Source: UBA4736 sp002404015 (GTDB taxonomy: Bacteria; Chloroflexota; Dormibacteria; Dormibacterales; Dormibacteraceae). Taken from it: a stretch of DNA of 64,000 nucleotides. The translations under genes were made by a program, and so were the position numbers. Location: assembly GCA_036747295.1 (NCBI GenBank), contig DAIOCN010000012.1:1-64000 (forward strand), given 5' to 3'. Under the pieces are notes generated by a model. It did not search any database, had not been told where the DNA came from, and was given only the letters and a program-made list of their open reading frames with translations. Positions 58,417 through 64,000 of this stretch are shown in pieces (within the stretch, counting starts at the first letter, position 1; the number at the start of each line of letters is the position of its first letter).

Positions 58417-59553
58417 ATGAGTGCGCAGAGCGTCGCCGGCGGAGACGCCGCCAGAGTCGCAGTGGAGCAGGCCCGCGCCGAGGTCGTGGGCAGCCTCCTG
58501 CGACCGGCCGAACTGGTCGAGGCGCGGAAGCGCCACGAAGCGGGGCGGCTCGGGGCGGCTGACTTCAAGCGCCTCGAGGACCAGTCAGTCGAGGCCGCGG
58601 TCCGCCTCCAGGAGGAGGCCGGGATCGACGTCGTCACCGACGGCGAGCTGCGACGGTTCGCGTTCTACGGACACCTGATCGAGTCCTTCGACGGGTTCGA
58701 CAGGGAAGGCGGCTGGGCCATCCCCTTCCGTGACGAGACCGGGGAGGAGCTGATCCTCAAGCGGCCGGTCGTCGTCGACCGGCTCCGCTGGCGTCGCAGC
58801 ATGTGCGGCGAGGAGTGGACGTATCTCCGCGCGGTAGCCAAGCGGCCGGGCAAGGTGACGCTGCTCAGCGCCCAGCAGGCAGCCGCCTACTACGACCCCC
58901 ACAAGTCGAGATCGGCCTACGGAAGCCGGGGCGAGTACCTCGCCGACGTCGTCGACGTGTCGCGACGCGAGGTCGAGGAGCTCGTGCGGCTGGGCTGCAC
59001 GTACGTTCAGATCGACGCACCCCAGTACGCGGCGCTGCTCGACCCCAAGATGCGGGAGGGCTACCGCCAGCGCGGCAGCGACCCCGAGGAGCTCATCGAC
59101 CGCTGCATCGAGCTCGACAACGCCATCATCCAGGGCCACCCCGGCGTGACCTTCGGGCTGCACATATGCCGCGGCAACAACCAGAGCAAGTTCTACGCCG
59201 AGGGCGGCTACGAGCCGATCGCGCGGATCTTCCAGAACACGCTCTTCCAGCGCTTCTTGCTGGAGTACGACGACGCCCGATCCGGCGGTTTCGAGCCTCT
59301 GCGCCACCTGCCCGAGGACCGCGTCGCTGTGCTCGGCCTGATCACGACCAAGAAGCCGGCGCTCGAAGCCGAGGCCGAGCTGCGGGCCCGCATCGACGAG
59401 GCGGCCGCGTACGTGCCGCTCGAGCGCCTGGCGCTGAGTCCCCAGTGCGGCTTCGCCTCCACGATGGAGGGCAACCGGATATCGCCCGACCAGCAGCACC
59501 AGAAGCTGGAGCTGGTCGGCCGGGTGGCCCGGTCGGTCTGGGGTTCCGACTGA
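58417..59553 (+). CDS. MetE C-terminal-like (UROD/MetE) methyltransferase
   Basis: 378 residues with the layout of the cobalamin-independent methionine synthase catalytic barrel: G-S-L-L-R-P start, T-D-G-E-L-R-R, Q-I-D-A-P-Q-Y, H-I-C-R-G-N-N zinc region with His and Cys, and L-S-P-Q-C-G-F-A second Cys. A stand-alone barrel is too short for MetE. Inside a protocatechuate cluster it may handle methyl groups from methoxylated aromatics, but that is inference. Confidence 0.85.
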   Translation: MSAQSVAGGDAARVAVEQARAEVVGSLLRPAELVEARKRHEAGRLGAADFKRLEDQSVEAAVRLQEEAGIDVVTDGELRRFAFYGHLIESFDGFDREGGWAIPFRDETGEELILKRPVVVDRLRWRRSMCGEEWTYLRAVAKRPGKVTLLSAQQAAAYYDPHKSRSAYGSRGEYLADVVDVSRREVEELVRLGCTYVQIDAPQYAALLDPKMREGYRQRGSDPEELIDRCIELDNAIIQGHPGVTFGLHICRGNNQSKFYAEGGYEPIARIFQNTLFQRFLLEYDDARSGGFEPLRHLPEDRVAVLGLITTKKPALEAEAELRARIDEAAAYVPLERLALSPQCGFASTMEGNRISPDQQHQKLELVGRVARSVWGSD

Positions 59554-59601
59554 TCGGCCAACCTGGGCGCCAGGTTCCCGGGCGTCAGCTTGTCCGCCGG
59601 C

Positions 59602-59967
59602 TCAGCCGATGACCTGGGCGGCGACGCGGAACGCGCTGTTGGCGGCCGGCACCCCGCAGTAGACGGCGGTCTGCAGGAGCACCTCCTTCAGCTCATCTAC
59701 GGTCACCCCGTTGTTGAGCGCGCCGCGCAGGTGCAGGGCCAGCTCCTCCTCGCGGTTCAACGCCACCAGCATGGCCACTGTGATGCAGCTCCGGGTCCTC
59801 CGGTCGAGCCCCGGCCGGCTCCAGATCTCGCCCCAGGCAACGCGGGTCAGGAAGTCCTGGAACTCTTCCGTGAAGGGAGTTCGGGCCGCCTCCGCCCGGT
59901 CGACATGGGCGTCGCCGAGGACAGCGCGCCGCACCTCCATGCCCCGCTTCTCCGCGTCATCGCTCAT
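59602..59967 (-). CDS. pcaC: 4-carboxymuconolactone decarboxylase
   Basis: 121 residues. W-G-E-I-W-S-R-P-G-L-D-R-R-T-R-S and L-H-L-R-G-A-L-N-N-G are the CMD family motifs. Converts 4-carboxymuconolactone to 3-oxoadipate enol-lactone. ATGA overlap with pcaB. Confidence 0.93.
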   Translation of the reverse strand: MSDDAEKRGMEVRRAVLGDAHVDRAEAARTPFTEEFQDFLTRVAWGEIWSRPGLDRRTRSCITVAMLVALNREEELALHLRGALNNGVTVDELKEVLLQTAVYCGVPAANSAFRVAAQVIG

Positions 59968-61130
59968 TGCACCGCCTCCTCGTCGTGATAGATGGCCAGG
60001 GCCCGATCCACGAGCCTCCGCGCCCCTTCCAGGTCTCCGGGCGGCTGCGTTTCCTCGTCGGATTGACGCAGGTTGGCAAGCATGCGGGGCGCGTCAACCC
60101 GCAGACCCGTCAGCGACTCTCGGGAACGGCTGACCGCCCCCGCCGTGAGCCTGAAGGCCTCGCTTATCGCCGGCCACTCCGCCTGCCAGGCGCCGGCCGC
60201 GCGCTCGTGCTCGCCCGCCATTGCCGCCAGGAGGACCCCGGCCTGGGCGGCGACCCCGGCAAAGGCCGCGCGGGCTTCGACCGCACGCGCCGGGTTGCGC
60301 TTGTGAGGCATGGCCGAGGACCGGCCCTCGGCCGCCTCGGCGACCTCTCCGACCTCGGTCTGGGCCAGCAGCGCGACGTCGAGCGCGATCTTGGCTGAGG
60401 CGCCGGCGGCTATGGCCAGGGCCGATCCCAGCTCCGCCACCCGGCCTCGCGCCGAGTGCCACGGAAGCTCCGGCTCGGCCAGGCCCAACTCCCGGGCGAG
60501 CGCCGCTGCCAGCTCCGGTCCCTGGTCGCCGAAGGTGTCCTGCGTCCCCACCGGGCCACCGAGCTGGACGGCCAGGCGGTGCGCGCGGATCCAGGCCAGC
60601 CGCCGGCGGGCGTCCAGCACGCCCGCCAACCACATCGCGGCTTTGAAACCGAACGTGATGGGGCGCGCCTGCTGGAGCAGCGTGCGGCCGGCCATGGGCG
60701 TGTCCCGGTGGCGCTCGGCCAGTCCGGCACACTCCTCGGCGAGCGCGGACAGGTCGGCCAGCAGGAGGTCCAGCGCGTCACGCGAGACGAGCATCATCGC
60801 GGTGTCCAGCGCGTCCTGGCTGGTCGCGCCCATATGAACCGAGCGAGCGGCGTCGGCGCCCAGGCGGCTGCGCAGCGCGTCGAGGAGCGGCACCACCGGC
60901 GTCGCAGACGCGATCGCCTCCTGCCCGATCGCGGCCAGGTCCAAGCGCTCCGGCTTGCAGGCCGCGGCGATCTCGGCCGCGATCCCGGCGGGGAGCAGGC
61001 CGCGAGCCGCCTGGGCGGCCGATAACGCCGCCTCGAAGCGCAGCAGTGCGGCCAGCCAGGCGCTGTCCGAGACCGCCACTGCCATCGCCGCGCTGGTCAG
61101 GCTGGGCCCGAAAAGACGGTCAGCCGGCAC
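59964..61130 (-). CDS. pcaB: 3-carboxy-cis,cis-muconate cycloisomerase
   Basis: 388 residues from GTG 61130, which has GGGGAG just upstream (TTG 61151 is the longer option). Fumarase/aspartase superfamily: H-M-G-A-T-S-Q-D, and the signature S-S-A-M-P-H-K-R-N-P. Shorter than proteobacterial PcaB. Convergent to pcaHG; no pcaD, pcaIJ or pcaF in the window. Confidence 0.93.
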   Translation of the reverse strand: MPADRLFGPSLTSAAMAVAVSDSAWLAALLRFEAALSAAQAARGLLPAGIAAEIAAACKPERLDLAAIGQEAIASATPVVPLLDALRSRLGADAARSVHMGATSQDALDTAMMLVSRDALDLLLADLSALAEECAGLAERHRDTPMAGRTLLQQARPITFGFKAAMWLAGVLDARRRLAWIRAHRLAVQLGGPVGTQDTFGDQGPELAAALARELGLAEPELPWHSARGRVAELGSALAIAAGASAKIALDVALLAQTEVGEVAEAAEGRSSAMPHKRNPARAVEARAAFAGVAAQAGVLLAAMAGEHERAAGAWQAEWPAISEAFRLTAGAVSRSRESLTGLRVDAPRMLANLRQSDEETQPPGDLEGARRLVDRALAIYHDEEAVQ

Positions 61131-61269
61131 CGGACTCCCCGCGCTGAGCAATCGGCCGCATGAGGAGAGTTTGCCGGGTCAGCCCCCGCCGGTCTGGCCG
61201 GGATCCGCGCGAACGCGCCCCGCAGCGCCCCTCCGGGCAGCGCCCGGCGCTTGGCGCTACCCTCGGAGG

Positions 61270-62019
61270 ATGGGACTCCAGACAGCCGGCCCGATCCAGA
61301 TCGTTCCCCTCCATGAGCCCGAAGCAGCCAGGGTGGCCGCCCCGCCGAAGGCCGCTAAGCTGACCTACCGCGGGGGTCCGCTCCTGAGCGCCGTTGAGGT
61401 CTTCAACGTGTTCTGGGGGGCGGCCTGGACCCAACAGGCCCAGCTGAAGAGCGACCTGGATGGCTTTTTCGACTACGTGCTGACAAGCCCGCTGATGGAC
61501 CAGCTGGCCGAGTACAGCGTCCCGGGTACGCCGATCGGCCAGGGTCGCCGAACCGGCAGCATCATCGTCTCGCCACCGGATCCCGCCGCCTCGGTGACGG
61601 ACGTGGACGTGCAGCGGATGCTCCAGGACCAGATCGCGACGAACGCGGCCTTCCCGAAGGCCGGCCCCAACACCCTCTACTTCGTGTACCTCCCGAGCGG
61701 TGTGAGCGTGAGCCTCGGCGGCAGCTCGTCGTGCCAGTCTTTCTGCGGTTATCACGACGCCATCGGCGGCAAGGTCTTCTACTCGGTGATGCCGGCGCCC
61801 GACTGCAGCGGCTGCCTGGGCGGCGTGTCCGCCTTCGAGGCCCTCACGTCGACCAGCTCTCACGAGCTCTGCGAGGCCGTGACCGACCCCGTGCCCGGCC
61901 AGGGCTGGTACGACGACAGCAACGGCGAGATCGGCGACATCTGCGCCTGGCAGACGAGGAAGCTGGGCGGCTTCAACGTGCAGCTGGAGTGGTCGAACCG
62001 CGCCGGTGCCTGCCAGTAG
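61270..62019 (+). CDS. EXORDIUM-like protein with HExxEA motif
   Basis: 249 residues. Central region contains S-S-H-E-L-C-E-A-V-T-D-P followed by G-W-Y-D and N-G-E-I-G-D-I-C, as in plant phosphate-induced EXORDIUM proteins and bacterial relatives, suggestive of a metal site. Six Cys occur, possibly disulfides. No obvious signal peptide from ATG 61270, whose GGAGG is only 0-2 bases away, so an earlier start or leaderless message is possible. Confidence 0.7.
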   Translation: MGLQTAGPIQIVPLHEPEAARVAAPPKAAKLTYRGGPLLSAVEVFNVFWGAAWTQQAQLKSDLDGFFDYVLTSPLMDQLAEYSVPGTPIGQGRRTGSIIVSPPDPAASVTDVDVQRMLQDQIATNAAFPKAGPNTLYFVYLPSGVSVSLGGSSSCQSFCGYHDAIGGKVFYSVMPAPDCSGCLGGVSAFEALTSTSSHELCEAVTDPVPGQGWYDDSNGEIGDICAWQTRKLGGFNVQLEWSNRAGACQ

Positions 62020-62097
62020 CTGGACCGGGGCCCGCTCGACGGCGGGCCGCTTTCCAGATTCCGTCCGGGACGGGAGCTGATTTCGGGCGCCAGCGCC

Positions 62098-62103
62098 TAC
62101 AAT
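62098..62103 (+). promoter_or_regulatory. TACAAT -10 element for sortase gene
   Basis: TACAAT ends 9 bases before the ATG and there is no Shine-Dalgarno site, the arrangement of a leaderless promoter. No clear -35. Confidence 0.45.
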
Positions 62104-62112
62104 CCCGCGAGC

Positions 62113-62712
62113 ATGCTGCGGCGGACCCTGCTCCTGTGCCTTTCGCTGGTCGCCCTGACGCTGACCGCGGGCGCTCCCAGCCTGGTCGTGCCGGTGGCGG
62201 AACTCCCGACGCCGGCCCCGCCGGCCATCGCAAGCACCGGCGATTCCGCCCCTCCGGCGCCCGTGAGCGTCGCCGACCCAGCGCCGATCCGGCTCCTGAT
62301 CCCGCGGATCGCCGTCGACGCCAGCATCGAGGCACTCGGGCTGGACCAGAACCGGGCGCTCGCCATCCCGGCGGACGCCAAGGACGTGGCCTGGTTCGAC
62401 CAGGGGCCGAAGCCCGGCCAGCCCGGAAATGCGCTGATCAACGGCCATGTCAGCTGGTGGACGGGCTCGGCGGTGTTCGCCCGGCTGGCTGAGCTCCGCC
62501 CAGGTGACCGGGTGCTCGTGGTCCGGGGCGACGGGACCCGGGCCTCCTTCAAGGTGACCGGCCTGCGAAGCCTGCCGGCCGGCGCCCGCGACATCTCACT
62601 GTTCGCCGCCAGCCAGACGGCGACCGTCACGCTGATCACTTGTTCCGGCTGGTGGAACGCCGGCCTGGGCAGCTACACGCAGCGCTTGCTTGTGAGCGCG
62701 ACCCTTGAATAA
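62113..62712 (+). CDS. sortase (class E/F-like)
   Basis: 199 residues: signal/anchor helix (about 5-28), Pro/Ala linker, sortase barrel with His112 in N-G-H-V-S-W-W, Cys177 in L-I-T-C-S-G and Arg191. Joins surface proteins to the wall or to each other. Overlaps the next gene by 8 bases. Confidence 0.9.
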   Translation: MLRRTLLLCLSLVALTLTAGAPSLVVPVAELPTPAPPAIASTGDSAPPAPVSVADPAPIRLLIPRIAVDASIEALGLDQNRALAIPADAKDVAWFDQGPKPGQPGNALINGHVSWWTGSAVFARLAELRPGDRVLVVRGDGTRASFKVTGLRSLPAGARDISLFAASQTATVTLITCSGWWNAGLGSYTQRLLVSATLE

Positions 62713-64000
62713 CCACTCACGGCCGGTCCGCGGCCTCGTCGCGGTCCTTCTCGCCGCCCTGAGCGCGGGCCTGGGTGCGCAGGCCGCCCTTGCGGCGGGC
62801 AGCCAGGACCTGTGGCCGAGTGGCGCCCCGGGCAACCGCGCCAACACGGAGTGGCGAACCAGTGCCTACGGCAACGGCGCGCTGGCCCGCCGGACGCTCG
62901 TCAAGTCCTTCATGAACGCGGGCGAGGTACTGCTGCTCGGCTCCACCGCGATCGGGCAGGGCGCCGGCGACATCCTCGTCTACAACCCGGGCCAGGTCAC
63001 CGGGCCGGTCGGCACAGAGACCGTGCCGGTACCGGCCCTGGCCAGCTTCAGCTGCAATACCCAGCGCCTTGGCGGCCCTGCCAACCAGGGCATGATCACG
63101 AGCCGGCTCCAGGAGCTGACCGGCCCGGACACCCTGCCGGCGAGCATCCCCAACGCCTACGTGCCCTGCCACTACCAGGCCCCCGCCACCGGCGTCTACG
63201 ACGTCGTCTTCCTGGGTCCGCTGGGGTTCGCGGCCGACGCCGACGCCGCCGTGGCCGCGGACGTCGCTCTCACGGCCGCCTCGGACTTCAGCGCCGCCCA
63301 GGGGACATCGGTGGCGGCGTGGGATGCCACCGTGCGTTCCGGCCTGGCGTCCTCCGCCAATCTGACGGGCAGGGTGTTCACGTACTACCTGGCCCTCTTC
63401 ACGGGGGGCAACGGATTGCCCGTGAACCCAACCGTCTACGCACTGACCAGGGACGGCTATCGCTACCAGGTCGACTTGAGAGGGATGGATCCCAACGGTT
63501 GGCTGGTATATGGGAACCAGGTCGGCTTCTTCGATTCGGACGGGGTGACGCCCCTGTACCACGACGCCGTCGCCGCCGCCGGCGTCAGCCCGGGTCAGCT
63601 CACGACCATTCAGGGTGGGGTCAGCCTGGCGCTGCCGAGCTTCCCGCTCTTCCTGGAGCCGCCCGCCGCTGCCTCCGTCGCCGCGCTCGGCATCCCGGCC
63701 ACGCCGATCGCACCGACCATGAGCTCGGTCTCGTTCGCCGGCAACCTGGGCGGCAACACGAGCGCGGTCAACGCGGGCGGCACCTTCTCCTACACCAGCA
63801 ACGTCTCCGGCGTCTACCAGATCGTGATCAGCCGCGATGGCGTGAACTTCGACCCCACGCTGCCGGCCAACCGATCGCTGCGCGGCGCCCGCGCCGCCGG
63901 CACGCAGTCCGTAAGCTGGAACGGCCGGGACAACTCGAACACCGCCTTCCCGGTAGGGACGTACCAGGCACAAGCCGCCATCCACGGCGGCGAGTACCAC
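62705..64000 (+). CDS. large exported surface protein, truncated by window end
   Basis: Open for 432 codons from TTG 62705 to the last base with no stop. Signal peptide (R-P-V-R then a hydrophobic run, cleavage near A-L-A-A-G at about 32), then an unrecognised region with two Cys, and a region near 400-425 with V-S-W-N-G-R-D-N-S and F-P-V-G-T-Y resembling FlgD-Ig/CHU-type repeats. Overlap with the sortase gene suggests it is a sortase substrate; the C-terminal sorting signal would lie beyond the window. Confidence 0.8.
   Translation, partial: MNNHSRPVRGLVAVLLAALSAGLGAQAALAAGSQDLWPSGAPGNRANTEWRTSAYGNGALARRTLVKSFMNAGEVLLLGSTAIGQGAGDILVYNPGQVTGPVGTETVPVPALASFSCNTQRLGGPANQGMITSRLQELTGPDTLPASIPNAYVPCHYQAPATGVYDVVFLGPLGFAADADAAVAADVALTAASDFSAAQGTSVAAWDATVRSGLASSANLTGRVFTYYLALFTGGNGLPVNPTVYALTRDGYRYQVDLRGMDPNGWLVYGNQVGFFDSDGVTPLYHDAVAAAGVSPGQLTTIQGGVSLALPSFPLFLEPPAAASVAALGIPATPIAPTMSSVSFAGNLGGNTSAVNAGGTFSYTSNVSGVYQIVISRDGVNFDPTLPANRSLRGARAAGTQSVSWNGRDNSNTAFPVGTYQAQAAIHGGEYH

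Noticed and set aside
62717..64000. 427-codon open frame on the minus strand
   Set aside because: Composition (Arg/Gly/Asp-rich, no domain) is that of an antisense shadow. The plus strand carries a signal peptide, normal protein composition and overlap with the sortase gene.
1..64000. CRISPR array, rRNA genes, origin of replication
   Set aside because: No regularly spaced identical repeats, no rRNA-like stretch and no DnaA-box cluster seen.

Overview
The window is 64 kb of high-GC bacterial chromosome, densely coded on both strands, with many GTG/TTG starts, 4-base start/stop overlaps and several genes whose -10-like hexamer sits only 6-12 bases from the start codon (leaderless style). Gene content is mixed actinobacterial/chloroflexal: an lhr-nei2 pair, an srs-like type III polyketide cluster, a sortase, an ApbE/ferric-reductase-like/NuoF-like electron-transfer operon and B12-dependent 2-hydroxyisobutyryl-CoA mutase genes. 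This suggests a soil bacterium near Actinomycetota/Chloroflexota, such as Candidatus Dormibacterota. That placement is inference; there is no rRNA gene here.

Layout. 0-6 kb: thiol-redox and metalloenzyme-assembly island with a SCO1-TlpA fusion, TlpA, two CcdA-type proteins, a glutaredoxin-like protein and a probable selenoprotein read through an in-frame UGA; two promoters share a TACTA-N8-TAGTA dyad. 6.1-7.4 kb: tyrosine integrase next to tRNA-Pro(GGG). 7.6-11.3 kb: hcmB-hcl-hcmA. 11.4-17.7 kb: Hcp-like protein and Tat-exported barrel protein, two methyltransferases around a 181-bp inverted repeat, E1 alpha/beta of a 2-oxoacid dehydrogenase, Nei2. 17.7-30 kb: Lhr helicase, enoyl-CoA hydratase, MarR-MFS efflux pair, FAD oxidase, histidine phosphatase, P1 and M20 peptidases. 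30-36 kb: complete dipeptide ABC transporter and an SDR. 36-44 kb: a short Flp pilin gene, an IS-like inverted repeat, EamA, AI-2E and CPBP membrane proteins and many small orphan proteins.

44-53.6 kb: HtrA protease, OmpR-type two-component system, two paralogous pairs of small exported proteins arranged as a mirror around a C39-like protease, then ApbE, a b-haem ferric-reductase-like membrane protein, a NuoF-like flavoprotein and a ferredoxin. Direct repeats with 11-base period lie before the regulator and several of these genes, so the region reads as one envelope redox/stress regulon. 53.6-56.7 kb: phenolic-lipid (srsABC-like) cluster. 56.8-61.1 kb: protocatechuate branch pcaHG, pcaC, pcaB with a response regulator and a MetE-like protein. 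61.3-64 kb: EXORDIUM-like secreted protein, sortase, and a large exported protein open to the window edge and overlapping the sortase gene.

Strongest candidates for something new: the UGA-containing thioredoxin-fold protein with a hairpin in the SECIS position, and the two-component/small-exported-protein/ApbE module.
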